DNA of 64,000 nt from Nonomuraea helvata (GCF_039535785.1 NZ_BAAAXV010000005.1:496001-560000); one strand, 5' to 3'. Shown: positions 26,338 through 35,473, counted from the stretch's first letter. Made by a program: numbers and translations. The notes: generated by a model not told the origin, from the sequence alone.

Positions 26338-29199
26338 GTGCTGCACGGGCGCATCGCGGAGCAGGCCAGGATCACGCGACTTCTCGCTGGTGAGAGCGGC
26401 GCCCTGGTGGTGCGCGGGGAAGCCGGAGCGGGCAGGAGCGCGCTGCTCGCCTTCGCGGCCGAGATCGCGAGTGATCAAATCGTGCTCCGCGCCTCCGGCA
26501 CCCCGGAGGAGTCGCACCTCCCGTACGGCGGCCTCCACATGCTGCTGGCGACCACCCGCCCGCGCTGGAAACACCTGCCCGCCCAGCAGCGCGACGCCCT
26601 CGAACGCCTGGGCGAACCCGGGCCGGAGAGCCGGGTGCCCGGCGACCCTGCCTGGCCGGACTCGCCGTACCTGCCGGTCTGGAACCTCCTGCGCCACCTG
26701 GCGGCGCGGCGGCCCGTGCTCTGCCTGATCGACGACGCGCACTGGCTGGACCGGGAGAGCCTGGCGGTCCTGTCCTTCTGCGTACGCCGCCTCGCCGCCG
26801 CACGCGTAGTGATCCTGGTGGCCGCCGAGGGCGAGGTGCCCGCGCTCCAGGGGATCGACGAGCTGGACCTGCCGGGTGTCGACCGGCAGGCGGCGCTGGA
26901 CATCGTCGCCGAGCGCAGGCCGGGCATCGTCCCGCAGGTGCGTGAGCGGATCGTCGGCGATGCCCGCGGCAATCCGCTGGCCCTGTGCGAGCTGGCCGCG
27001 GGCATCAGCCCCGCGCAGGTCGAGGGCAGGCTGTCGCCGCTGGGCCTCTACACCGGCTGGCCCGGGCGTTCGCGGCGGGCCGATCAGCTGTACGGCGCGT
27101 GCTTACGCGCCCTGCCTGAGCGGACCCGTCTCCTCCTCCTGCTGGCCGCCGCCGACCCCGCAGCCTCCCTGCCCGAACTTCTCGCCGCCGCCGGGGCGCT
27201 TCCGGCCTATCGGTCCGAGCTCTTCTCCACCGCCGGAGCGACCCCGGCCGATCTGGAGCCCGCCGAGACCGCCCAGCTGGTCGAAGTGCGGCCGGCCGGG
27301 CTCACCCCTCGCCACCTGCTGGTCCTGGTCGCCGCCTACCAGTCCGCACCGATCTCGGCCCGCATCGCCGCGCACCTGGCCCTGGCCGAGACGTCGCCCG
27401 AGCGGCGGGTCTGGCATCTCGCCGCCGCCGCGCTGGAGCCCGACGAGCAGATCGCGCGCGAGCTGGAGGCCATCGGGACGTCGCCGTCGCTGGAGCGCGC
27501 AGCCGAGCTGACCACCGACCCCGAGCCACGCGGCCGTCGCCAGGCCGCCGCCGCGCTCGCCGCGTGCGACGCCGGCCAGCTGCGCCGGGCGGCGGACCTG
27601 GCGACCTGCGCGACCCGGCTGAGCGCCGAACCCTCGACGCTGGCCTCGGCCGCCCGCGTGCTGGCCACCGTGGAGTCCGAGACCGGCTCACCGGCCAGAG
27701 CCGCGCGGATGCTGCTGGATTCGGCGGCCAGGATCGGCGACGACGCCATGGCCGTCGTCATGATCGCCGACGCGATCCGCCTGTCCGGCTACAGCGGCGA
27801 CGAGGGGCTCGCCGCCCAGATCGCCGCCGCCGTCTGGTCGGCGCCGGAGGCCTCGCCGGCTTCTTCGCAGGCCGCGCGGCCAGAGGCCTCGCCGGCACCT
27901 TCCCACGCCGCGCGATCAGAGGCCTCGCCGGCCGCGCGGGCAGGAGCCCAGCCCAGCTGGTCCGCCCCGCTGGCCCGGTCGCTGCCCCTGCTGGCGAAGG
28001 TCATGGCCGGTGGCCCGCTCAGCGGCTTCTCCGCCATCGGCGAGCTGGTCGAGCACACGCCCGCCCTGGCCACACAGCAGGCCATCACCGCCACCTCTTT
28101 GGGGCTGATGGCCGCCGACGCCGGCTCGGCGCTGCGCCTGACCTCCACGCTGGTGGCCGACTGCCGCCACCAGGACCTGATGGGGCTCCTGCCGTACGCC
28201 CTGCAGCTCCAGGCCCAGGCCCTCCTGCTGAGCGGCCGCAACGCCGAAGCGCTCAGGCAGGCCACCGAGGGGCTGAAGCTCGCCGGTGACCTCGGCCAGA
28301 CCCACCGGATCGGGCACCTGAGCGGCCTGGTCGCGCTGATCGCCGCGTTGAGCGGCGACGAGAAGCGCTGCCGCGCCTACGCCGAGTCGAGCCTGGCCTA
28401 CTGCGCCGAACACGACGCGCCGGCCAGCGCGGCGCTGGCCACCTGGGCGCTCGGCCTGCTTGAGCTGGGGCTGGGCCGGGCGGGCGCCGCTGTGGCCCAC
28501 CTCGAGAGCGTGGTCGCCGGGCCCGCGCACCACCCGGTGATCGCGGTCCGCTGCGCGGCGGACCTGGTCGACGCGGCCGTCCAGGCCGACCTGCCCGGCG
28601 CCGCCGTCGAGCCGCTCGCCCTGCTGGAGCGGTGGGCGGGTGACACGCGCCAGCGCTGGGTGGGCGCGGTGGCGCTGCGGTGCCGGGCACTGGTCGCCCC
28701 GGACGGCGAGGCGGAGCCGCTCTTCACCGGCGCGCTCGACCTGCACGGCCCGTCGTTGACGTCCTTCCAGCGGGCCAGGACCGAGCTCGCCTACGGGCAG
28801 TGGCTCCGCCGCATCAGGCGCAGGTCCGAAGCCCGCTCCCATCTGCGGACCGCGCGGGCCGCGTTCGAGCAGCTGGGTGTGGCCCCGTGGGCTGAGCGCG
28901 CCGCGGCCGAGCTGAGCGCGGCCGGCGAGGCGAGCCCGGCGGAGCGGCTGCCGGAAGCGCTGCGCGGGCTGACGCCGCAGGAGCGGCACGTGGTGTTCCT
29001 GGCCGCGCAGGGGTCGTCCAACCGGGAGATCGCCGCCCAGCTCTTCCTCAGCCCGCGGACCGTCGGCTATCACCTCTACCGCGCCTTCCCCAAGCTCGGC
29101 ATCACCTCACGGACCGAGCTGGCGGAGCTGCTGCGGCGGTCCGGGACGATCACGCCGCCTGCCGGAACGCCGCGGCCAGGAGTGGCACTCAGGGCTTGA
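26338..29199 (+). CDS. LAL-type LuxR transcriptional regulator with N-terminal ATPase
   Basis: 953 aa. The N-terminal AAA/NTPase module has GEAGAGRSA at 27-35, where the usual Walker A lysine is arginine (R33), and Walker B LCLIDDAHWLD. A long helical TPR-like middle follows, then a C-terminal LuxR helix-turn-helix (LTPQERHVVFLAAQGSSNRE, FLSPRTVGYHLYRAFPKLGI). GTG 26338 has no Shine-Dalgarno; TACTCT at 26326-26331 would fit a leaderless transcript. It is transcribed divergently from the RHS gene with 128 bp between them, so it may control that gene. A 36-bp tandem repeat inserts Ala/Ser/Pro residues in the middle. Confidence 0.88.
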   Translation: MLHGRIAEQARITRLLAGESGALVVRGEAGAGRSALLAFAAEIASDQIVLRASGTPEESHLPYGGLHMLLATTRPRWKHLPAQQRDALERLGEPGPESRVPGDPAWPDSPYLPVWNLLRHLAARRPVLCLIDDAHWLDRESLAVLSFCVRRLAAARVVILVAAEGEVPALQGIDELDLPGVDRQAALDIVAERRPGIVPQVRERIVGDARGNPLALCELAAGISPAQVEGRLSPLGLYTGWPGRSRRADQLYGACLRALPERTRLLLLLAAADPAASLPELLAAAGALPAYRSELFSTAGATPADLEPAETAQLVEVRPAGLTPRHLLVLVAAYQSAPISARIAAHLALAETSPERRVWHLAAAALEPDEQIARELEAIGTSPSLERAAELTTDPEPRGRRQAAAALAACDAGQLRRAADLATCATRLSAEPSTLASAARVLATVESETGSPARAARMLLDSAARIGDDAMAVVMIADAIRLSGYSGDEGLAAQIAAAVWSAPEASPASSQAARPEASPAPSHAARSEASPAARAGAQPSWSAPLARSLPLLAKVMAGGPLSGFSAIGELVEHTPALATQQAITATSLGLMAADAGSALRLTSTLVADCRHQDLMGLLPYALQLQAQALLLSGRNAEALRQATEGLKLAGDLGQTHRIGHLSGLVALIAALSGDEKRCRAYAESSLAYCAEHDAPASAALATWALGLLELGLGRAGAAVAHLESVVAGPAHHPVIAVRCAADLVDAAVQADLPGAAVEPLALLERWAGDTRQRWVGAVALRCRALVAPDGEAEPLFTGALDLHGPSLTSFQRARTELAYGQWLRRIRRRSEARSHLRTARAAFEQLGVAPWAERAAAELSAAGEASPAERLPEALRGLTPQERHVVFLAAQGSSNREIAAQLFLSPRTVGYHLYRAFPKLGITSRTELAELLRRSGTITPPAGTPRPGVALRA
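27847..27954 (+). repeat. 36-bp in-frame minisatellite in the LuxR gene
   Basis: GAGGCCTCGCCGGC recurs at 27847, 27883 and 27919, exactly 36 bp apart, so 12-residue EASPA-type units repeat about three times. It codes for a flexible Ala/Ser/Pro stretch between helical segments. Copy number could vary by slippage. Confidence 0.8.
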
Positions 29200-29250
29200 G
29201 GCCTCCGTCAGAAGGCGGGGCTGTGCTATGGCAGCCGCGGCGCCGCCACC

Positions 29251-29880
29251 TCAGCTCCCGCCGCTCTCGTAAAGCCGGTAGTGCGCGTTCAGGAGCGGCC
29301 AGGTCACCGTGGCCATCTCGGCCGGGGTCCGGCGGCATCCGCACTGGAGCCAGTCGACGGCCACGCCGATGAGCGCCCCGGCGATGAACGCGGCGGTGAC
29401 GTCATGGGGGACGTGCTCCCGCGGCTCGCCGGCGTCGGCCTGGACCAGGTGTTCATGGATGACCGCGGCCATGCGGCGGCGAATGTGGTCGACGACGCGC
29501 GCGCTCCCCTGCGGTCCGAACAGCGCGCGATACAGCCCCGCGTGCTCGGCGAGGCTGGCGAAGAACTCCGTCAGCGACTGGGTCGCCTCCTGCGCCAGGT
29601 CCACCGCGTCGAAGGCCAGGGCCGGCATGGACTCGATCAAGCCGTCGATCATCGCGGTGCAGGCGTCCTCAGCCAGCTCGTGGACGTCCCGGTAATGGTC
29701 GTAGAACGCCGAGCGGCTCACTCCAGCGCCTTCGGCGACGTCGGAGACGCTGATCCGAGACAGGTCCTGCTGCTCGACCAGCTGGATCAGCGCCCGCGCC
29801 AGCGCTGACCGGGTGCGGCGGACACGCCGGTCGCCCAATGGGGTGCTGCTCTCTTTTCGGGTGGCCACGCCCGCCAGCAT
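29251..29880 (-). CDS. TetR/AcrR-family transcriptional regulator
   Basis: 209 aa. The N-terminal helix-turn-helix (ISVSDVAEGAGVSRSAFYDHY) is typical of TetR. The C-terminal ligand domain resembles TetR_C subtypes (FIAGALIGVAVDWLQCGC). ATG 29880 lacks a ribosome site, so translation may be leaderless; GTG 29868 is an alternative. It is divergent from the ferredoxin reductase/P450 pair, with TGTAGG motifs in the shared 127-bp gap, and is therefore the likely repressor of that pair. Confidence 0.9.
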   Translation of the reverse strand: MLAGVATRKESSTPLGDRRVRRTRSALARALIQLVEQQDLSRISVSDVAEGAGVSRSAFYDHYRDVHELAEDACTAMIDGLIESMPALAFDAVDLAQEATQSLTEFFASLAEHAGLYRALFGPQGSARVVDHIRRRMAAVIHEHLVQADAGEPREHVPHDVTAAFIAGALIGVAVDWLQCGCRRTPAEMATVTWPLLNAHYRLYESGGS

Positions 29881-29889
29881 ATCGAACGA

Positions 29890-29974
29890 CTACATGTGTA
29901 GGTTATCTTGCAGATGTAGGCTAACGTATGGACGGCAGGACGAAGGGATCTCGACATATGTGGACACGTGTAGG
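29890..29974. promoter_or_regulatory. TGTAGG repeat region, candidate TetR operator
   Basis: CTACATGTGTAG at 29890-29901 is an inverted repeat with a 2-bp spacer. TGTAGG occurs three times in one orientation (29897, 29915 and 29969). The region lies between the divergent tetR and ferredoxin-reductase genes. Confidence 0.5.
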
Positions 29975-30007
29975 CCGGGCCACCCCTCTTCACCCGAGCA
30001 ACGCCTC

Positions 30008-31171
30008 GTGACCTCGCCCGGAAGTGTGCTGATCGCCGGCGCCTCGGCAGCCGGTTTGAGCACGGCGGAGGCGCTGCGGCGGCACGGCTATCGGGGGCGG
30101 CTGACGCTGCTGGACGCCGAGCTCCATCTCCCCTACGACCGGCCCCCGCTGTCGAAGCAGGTCCTGGCCTGCGACTGGGAGCCGGGCCGCGCTCAGCTCC
30201 GTACCGCGGCTCAGCTCGAAGCCCTGGACGCCGAGTTCGTCCGGGGCGAGCCCGCCGTCGCGCTGGACGCGGCCGAGCGCACGGTCACCACCGCCTCCGA
30301 CCGCGCGCTGCGGGCCGACGCCGTGGTCGTCGCCACCGGTCTGACCCCACGCCGGCTCGCCGGCCAGGACGGCCTGGCGGGCGTGCACGTCCTGCGCAGC
30401 CTCGACGAGGCTCTCACCCTGCGCGCCCACCTGACCGCCGGCACCCGGCTCGTGGTCGTGGGCGAAGGGGTCCTGGGCGCGGAGCTCGCCGCCACCGCCC
30501 GCGTCATGAACCTGGAGGTCACCCTCGTCGGCATGGGGCCGGCGCTGCTGCGCGAGCAGCTCGGCGACGTGGTCGGCGGCCTGCTCACGCGCACGCACGC
30601 CGGGCGCGGAGTACGACTGCGGCTCGGCGCCGCGGTCGATGCGCTGGTCGGCGCCGAAGGCAGGGTCACGGGGGTACGGCTGGCGACGGGCGAACTGCTG
30701 CCCGCCGACGCCGTCGTGGTGGCCATCGGCTCCCGCCCGGCGACCGACTGGCTGGCCGGCAGCGGCCTGCCCCTGGGCGACGGGGTGGAGTGCGACGCCT
30801 GCTGCCGGGCCGCTCCCGGCGTCTACGCGGTCGGCGACGTGGCCTCCTTCGAACACTCGGGTCTGGGCAGGCGGCTGCGCCTGGAGAACCGCACCAACGC
30901 CACCGAGCAGGCCCAGGTGGTGGCGGCCAACCTCCTCGGCGCCGATCGCCCGTACACGCCGATCCCGTACTTCTGGACCGACCAGTACGACATCAAGATC
31001 CAGGCCCATGGCCTGCCCTCACCGGCGGCCGAGGTCACCGTCGTGGAGGGCGACCCTGAGCAGCACCGCTTCGCCGCCGTCTACCGCCAGGACGGCCGGA
31101 TCACCGGCGTCCTCGGCTGGAACATGCCCAAGCAGGCCCGCCTGCTGCGGCAGCAGCACCTGAACACCTGA
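30008..31171 (+). CDS. FAD-dependent ferredoxin reductase partner of the P450
   Basis: 387 aa from GTG 30008; the frame is open further upstream but the fold begins at VLIAGASAAGLSTAEALRRHGY. It has a first dinucleotide fold at the N-terminus, a NAD-binding fold (RLVVVGEGVLGAELAATARV) and the FAD signature YAVGDVASFEH. The C-terminal reductase domain follows (PYFWTDQYDIKIQAHG). Such enzymes pass electrons from NAD(P)H to a ferredoxin for P450s or dioxygenases. It is 86 bp upstream of a P450 on the same strand. No ferredoxin gene is present here. Confidence 0.9.
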   Translation: MTSPGSVLIAGASAAGLSTAEALRRHGYRGRLTLLDAELHLPYDRPPLSKQVLACDWEPGRAQLRTAAQLEALDAEFVRGEPAVALDAAERTVTTASDRALRADAVVVATGLTPRRLAGQDGLAGVHVLRSLDEALTLRAHLTAGTRLVVVGEGVLGAELAATARVMNLEVTLVGMGPALLREQLGDVVGGLLTRTHAGRGVRLRLGAAVDALVGAEGRVTGVRLATGELLPADAVVVAIGSRPATDWLAGSGLPLGDGVECDACCRAAPGVYAVGDVASFEHSGLGRRLRLENRTNATEQAQVVAANLLGADRPYTPIPYFWTDQYDIKIQAHGLPSPAAEVTVVEGDPEQHRFAAVYRQDGRITGVLGWNMPKQARLLRQQHLNT

Positions 31172-31257
31172 AAGACCATCCGCTCCTTGCCGCCACAGGC
31201 GGTCCGGGAGCGGCCCATCGCATACTCGATGACGAGACCTCCATGAGGAGACGCCGA

Positions 31258-32472
31258 ATGAGCGCAGACGAGCAGGTCCTGACCTATCCGATCACGAGCG
31301 ACGCGGCGCTGGACCCGCCCGCGGAGTGGGCCGAGTTGCGCGGCACGTGCCCGGTGGCCCATGTGACGCTGCCCAGCGGCGACCAGGCGACGCTGCTGAC
31401 CCGCTACACGGACGTCAAGCAGGTGCTGGCCGACCCGCGTTTCACCCGTCTGCTGAACGCCCCCGACGCCGCCCGGCTGTCGGCCACGGAGGACGGCGGA
31501 CTGTTCAACAGCGAGATGGCGGCGATCATCCCCGACGGCGGGGAGGAGCATCAGCGCTGGCGGCGTCTGGTCGGCAAGTGGTTCACCGCCAAGCGCATGA
31601 ACGCCATCCGGCCCAAGATGGCGCAGATCGCCGATGACCTCATCGACGACATGGTCAAGCGCGGCGCGCCCGGCGACCTCAAGGCCGGTCTGGGCTTCCC
31701 GTTGCCGGTGTACGTCATCTGCGACATGCTCGGCGTTCCGGCCGAGGACCGGGACCGGTTCTCGTACTGGTCCGACACGCTGCTCAACCTGACCCGCTAC
31801 GGCAAGGAAGAGATCGACGCCGCCCAGGCGGAGTTCTTCCAGTACATGTCCGACCACCTCGCCGCCAAGCGCGCCGAGCCCGGCGACGACCTCCTGAGTG
31901 AGCTGATCGCGGCCGGCGGCCCCGAGGACGGCGGGCTGAACGACCTGCAGATCCTGGTCACCGGCATGGCCCTACTGGTCGCCGGGCACGAGACCACCGC
32001 CAACATGATCGGCAAGATGGTCTCCATGCTGCTGGCCGACCGCACCCGCTGGGAGCGGCTGCTGGCCGATCCGTCGCTGATCCGCACCACCGTCGAGGAG
32101 ACGCTGCGCCTCGACGCCAACTCCGGCTTCGGCCTGCCCCGCTACCTACGCGAGGAGACCGAGGTCAACAACACCGTCCTGCCCAAGGGCACCACCGTGA
32201 TCTGCAACATGGCCGCGGCCAACCGTGACGAGAGCGCCTTCGAGCACGCGGCCGAGATGGACCTGAGCCGCAGCCCCAATCCTCACCTGGCCTTCGGCTC
32301 CGGCGCCCACTCCTGCCTGGGCCAGGCACTGGCCCGCACCGAACTGCAGGTCGTGCTGGAGGTGCTGCTGCGCAGGCTCCCGACCCTGGAGCTGGCCGTG
32401 CCCGTGGCGGAGCTGGAACGCGTGGAAGGGCTGGCCGTCGGCGGGCTGCGCACCGTGCCGGTCCGCTGGTGA
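31258..32472 (+). CDS. Cytochrome P450
   Basis: 404 aa. ATG 31258 was chosen over ATG 31243 because GAGGAG lies 7 nt before it. Motifs are AGHETT (I-helix oxygen-binding threonine), EETLRL (ExxR) and FGSGAHSCLG with heme ligand C353. It is a soluble class I bacterial P450 that monooxygenates a small molecule of unknown identity. It lies downstream of a ferredoxin reductase and probably answers to the TetR regulator. Confidence 0.92.
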   Translation: MSADEQVLTYPITSDAALDPPAEWAELRGTCPVAHVTLPSGDQATLLTRYTDVKQVLADPRFTRLLNAPDAARLSATEDGGLFNSEMAAIIPDGGEEHQRWRRLVGKWFTAKRMNAIRPKMAQIADDLIDDMVKRGAPGDLKAGLGFPLPVYVICDMLGVPAEDRDRFSYWSDTLLNLTRYGKEEIDAAQAEFFQYMSDHLAAKRAEPGDDLLSELIAAGGPEDGGLNDLQILVTGMALLVAGHETTANMIGKMVSMLLADRTRWERLLADPSLIRTTVEETLRLDANSGFGLPRYLREETEVNNTVLPKGTTVICNMAAANRDESAFEHAAEMDLSRSPNPHLAFGSGAHSCLGQALARTELQVVLEVLLRRLPTLELAVPVAELERVEGLAVGGLRTVPVRW

Positions 32473-32622
32473 ACCCCTGCGCCGACGTGCGGATGATGAT
32501 TCCGTCCTGAATGATCGACTGCTTCTGGCGGCGTCCGTCGAAGGCGGTTACCTTGATCTCAGCTCACCCCAAAGGCCTCGGCGTTCGCTCTGGCCTGAAG
32601 CCGGCTGATCTGGAGGACCTTC

Positions 32623-32856
32623 ATGAGAATCAAGCGCGGGATCTTAGCGGGGGCGCTGGCTGCCGGCGCGCTCGCTCTCGGCTCGACCCCGGCTCACGCC
32701 ATTCCGCCTCCCCCGCCGGGAGGCGACAACCTCGTCGTCATCAGCTACTACGCCGGGGATCAGCTCGTCGGGCAGCGCTGGTTCGGGTGCAATCGGCCCG
32801 CTGACCAGTGGGGGACGCTCGAGGGTCAGCAGAAGCTCTCCTTCACACCCTGCTGA
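32623..32856 (+). CDS. Small secreted DUF6289-like protein
   Basis: 77 aa. ATG 32623 follows GGAGGACCTTC. There is a Sec signal peptide (LAAGALALGSTPAHA), then a short mature peptide with two cysteines (FGCNRPADQWG and a C-terminal Cys), likely disulphide-bonded. The pattern YYAGDQLVGQRWFGC and WGT matches what I recall of DUF6289. Function unknown. It is monocistronic, with a terminator immediately after. Confidence 0.75.
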   Translation: MRIKRGILAGALAAGALALGSTPAHAIPPPPPGGDNLVVISYYAGDQLVGQRWFGCNRPADQWGTLEGQQKLSFTPC

Positions 32857-32865
32857 GGTCCGAAT

Positions 32866-32894
32866 CCCCGGAGCGGCCTCTGGCGGCTCCGGGG
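32866..32894 (+). terminator. Rho-independent-like terminator after the DUF6289 gene
   Basis: A 9-bp perfect GC stem (CCCCGGAGC/GCTCCGGGG) with an 11-nt loop begins 10 nt after the stop codon. There is no U-tract, as is common in actinomycetes. Confidence 0.7.
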
Positions 32895-32966
32895 TATCAC
32901 GAAGGCGCAGGGTGGCGGGAAAGGGGAAGATCCGCTCCTTTCCACTCTTAACGTATAGCGCACCGG

Positions 32967-32985
32967 GGGACTTGCGGCAAGACCC
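32967..32985. promoter_or_regulatory. Rifamycin-associated element (RAE)-like inverted repeat upstream of helR
   Basis: GGGACTTGCGGCAAGACCC is a 19-bp inverted repeat with CTTGC-G-GCAAG at its centre. It closely resembles the 19-bp RAE that marks rifamycin-inducible genes in actinomycetes (from memory, consensus near GGGGCTTGCGGCAAGGCCC). It lies 56 bp before the HelR start codon. A TTGCGG box inside it, with CAGAAT 18 bp downstream, could be the core promoter. Confidence 0.75.
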
Positions 32986-33041
32986 GGGTCATACCGCAGA
33001 ATCAGCGGCCGAGGCACGCAACCCACATCGGAGCTGATGAC

Positions 33042-35192
33042 GTGAGCCCGCTGACCACCAGCGCGTTTGACCTTCCCGACCACCTCTCCCCCAAGGCCGA
33101 CCCGGCGCTGATCGCCGGCGATGAGGTGCACTTCGCGGCCATCGCGGAGAGCCTCGAGCAGTCGATCGCCGAACTGTCCGACCGCCTCGACGCCGAGCGC
33201 AAGGCGCCCGGCGGCAAGGGCCGGCAGGCGCTGGACCGGGACCTGGAGATCCACCGGCTGACCGCTCGCCTGCGCGCGCTGCGTCGCTTCGGTCTGGATC
33301 TGTGCCTCGGCCACATGGTCAGCGCGGACAATGCCGAGCCGGTGTACGTCGGACGGCTCGGCCTCACGGACAGCACGGGTTGCCGGCTGCTGCTCGACTG
33401 GCGCTCCCCCGCGGCCGAGCCGTTCTTCGGAGCCACCCACGGCAACCCGATGGGGCTGGCGAGCCGCCGCAGGTACCGCTGGACCCGCGGCCGGATCAGC
33501 GACTACTGGGACGAGGTGTTCACCTCGGACGGGCTTGTCGGGCACGCCGCACTCGACGACCAGTCCGCCTTCATCGCCAGCCTGGGCAGCAGCCGGTCGC
33601 CCAGGATGCGGGACGTGCTCGGCACCATCCAGGCCGACCAGGACGCCATCATCCGCGCGGGATCCCGCGGCGCTCTCGTCGTCGACGGCGGACCGGGTAC
33701 GGGGAAGACCGTCGTCGCGCTGCACCGATCCGCCTACCTCCTCTACTCCGACCCCCGCCTCGGTCACCGGCGGGGAGGCGTGCTGTTCGTCGGTCCGCAC
33801 CAGCCGTACCTGGCCTACGTCGCCGACGTCCTGCCCAGCCTCGGAGAGGAGGGCGTACAGACCTGCACCCTGCGGGACCTCGTCACCGAGGGAGCCGCGG
33901 CGGCGATCGAGACCGACCCGGACGTGGCCCGCCTGAAGTCGTCCGCGGACATGGTGAAGGCGATCGAGCCGGCCGTCAGGTTCTACGAGAACCCGCCCAC
34001 CAAGGGGATGACGGTCACGACCCACTGGTCCGACATCTGGCTGAGCGCCGACGATTGGGCCGAGGCGTTCGAAGCGCCGGAACCCGGCACTCCGCACAAC
34101 GAGGCGCGCGACCAGATCTGGGAGGAACTGCTCACGATCCTGATGGACAAGCATGACGAGGATGACGTCTCGCCTGACCTGCTCCGCAAGTCGCTGCTGC
34201 GGAACAGGGAGCTGCTCACGACCTTCAACCGCGCGTGGCCGCTGATCGAAGCGGCCGACCTCGTCGGAGACCTGTGGTCGGTACCCGCCTACCTGCGGAT
34301 GTGCGCTCCCTGGCTGAGCCCGGACGAGGTTCGGCGGCTGCAGCGCGCGGACGCCCAGGCCTGGACGGTGTCCGACCTGCCGCTCCTGGACGCGGCACGG
34401 CAGCGGCTCGGCGACCCGGAGGCGTCACGGCGTAGGCGCTGGCATGCCGCCTCCGTCGCCGCCGAACGCGAGCGCATGGCGCAGGTCGTCGACAACCTGC
34501 TCGAGGCCGATGACGACGGTGAAGGTGTGGTGACGATGCTGCACGGCCAGGACCTCAAGGAGGCCCTGGTCGACGATGCCGCGCTGCCCGGCGCCGACCA
34601 GGACCAGCTCGCCGGCCCCTTCGCGCACATCGTGGTGGACGAGGCTCAGGAGCTGACCGACGCGGAGTGGCAGATGCTGCTGCTCCGCTGCCCGTCCCGG
34701 AGCTTCACCATCGTCGGGGACCGCGCCCAGGCCAGGCACGGGTTCACGGAGTCGTGGCAGGAACGGCTCGAGCGGATCGGGCTCGACCGGATCAACCTGG
34801 CTTCCCTGAGCATCAACTACCGGACGCCGGAAGAGATCATGGCGGAAGCCGAGCCGGTCATCCTGGCCGCGCTCCCGGACGCCAACGTGCCGACCTCCAT
34901 CCGCAGCAGCGGTGTCCCCGTCGTACACGGATCCGTTTCTGATCTGGGCTCGATCCTCGACACCTGGCTCGCCGCACACGCCGACGGGACCGCCTGTGTC
35001 ATCGGCGATCCCACCTTCCAGGCGACGTCCCGCGTCCGGGCGCTGACGCCGGAGCTGTCGAAGGGGCTCGAGTTCGACCTGGTCGTCCTCATCGATCCGG
35101 AGGAGTTCGGCGAGGGCATCGAAGGAGCGGTCGACCGCTATGTCGCGATGACCCGAGCGACCCAGCAGCTCGTCATCCTCACGAGCTCCTGA
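33042..35192 (+). CDS. helR: RNA polymerase recycling motor ATPase HelR (HelD family)
   Basis: 716 aa from GTG 33042 with GGAG 8 nt upstream. Residues 1-60 form an N-terminal coiled-coil-like arm (FAAIAESLEQSIAELSDRLD). Walker A is GGPGTGKT near 216-223 and the superfamily 1 motif II is VVDEAQELTDAEW. Further helicase motifs are GDRAQARHGFTESW, LSINYRTPEEIM and the C-terminal SKGLEFDLVVLIDPE. HelD proteins pull RNA polymerase off DNA or release stalled polymerase. The actinobacterial HelR branch displaces rifamycins from polymerase and confers resistance (established knowledge). The upstream RAE supports the HelR assignment and drug induction. Transcription is monocistronic. Confidence 0.88.
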   Translation: MSPLTTSAFDLPDHLSPKADPALIAGDEVHFAAIAESLEQSIAELSDRLDAERKAPGGKGRQALDRDLEIHRLTARLRALRRFGLDLCLGHMVSADNAEPVYVGRLGLTDSTGCRLLLDWRSPAAEPFFGATHGNPMGLASRRRYRWTRGRISDYWDEVFTSDGLVGHAALDDQSAFIASLGSSRSPRMRDVLGTIQADQDAIIRAGSRGALVVDGGPGTGKTVVALHRSAYLLYSDPRLGHRRGGVLFVGPHQPYLAYVADVLPSLGEEGVQTCTLRDLVTEGAAAAIETDPDVARLKSSADMVKAIEPAVRFYENPPTKGMTVTTHWSDIWLSADDWAEAFEAPEPGTPHNEARDQIWEELLTILMDKHDEDDVSPDLLRKSLLRNRELLTTFNRAWPLIEAADLVGDLWSVPAYLRMCAPWLSPDEVRRLQRADAQAWTVSDLPLLDAARQRLGDPEASRRRRWHAASVAAERERMAQVVDNLLEADDDGEGVVTMLHGQDLKEALVDDAALPGADQDQLAGPFAHIVVDEAQELTDAEWQMLLLRCPSRSFTIVGDRAQARHGFTESWQERLERIGLDRINLASLSINYRTPEEIMAEAEPVILAALPDANVPTSIRSSGVPVVHGSVSDLGSILDTWLAAHADGTACVIGDPTFQATSRVRALTPELSKGLEFDLVVLIDPEEFGEGIEGAVDRYVAMTRATQQLVILTSS

Positions 35193-35219
35193 CGCCGGCC
35201 GCGACCATGTCCGAGAGCG

Positions 35220-35423
35220 TCAGGCGACTCGACGGAAGAAGACGGTCGCGCGGTAGCGATTGCGGTGCTCCTCCTCCGACTCGGCTTCAGCACTGATGAC
35301 GTCCAGTTCGGCGTCGAGGCCGAAGAAGTCATGCGCCTGAGCCCTGGCGTTCTCCCTGATCTCGTCCGGAGTCGCTCCGCTGACGGTGACGCGCAGGGTA
35401 AGCGGGAACTGTGTCACGCTCAT
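35220..35423 (-). CDS. Small conserved-looking hypothetical protein
   Basis: 67 aa. ATG 35423 was chosen because GAAGG lies 7 nt upstream. The sequence is beta-alpha-beta-like (FPLTLRVTVSGATPDEIREN, RYRATVFFRRVA) and may be a small ferredoxin-fold or dodecin-like unit. No family is recognised. It is preceded by two 19-bp tandem repeats, each holding a GCCC-TAC-GGGC palindrome, suggesting specific control. Confidence 0.55.
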   Translation of the reverse strand: MSVTQFPLTLRVTVSGATPDEIRENARAQAHDFFGLDAELDVISAEAESEEEHRNRYRATVFFRRVA

Positions 35424-35473
35424 CGGTGACCTTCTTTCGCCGCAACAAAGCAGTTCAATCATCGGCAAAACTG

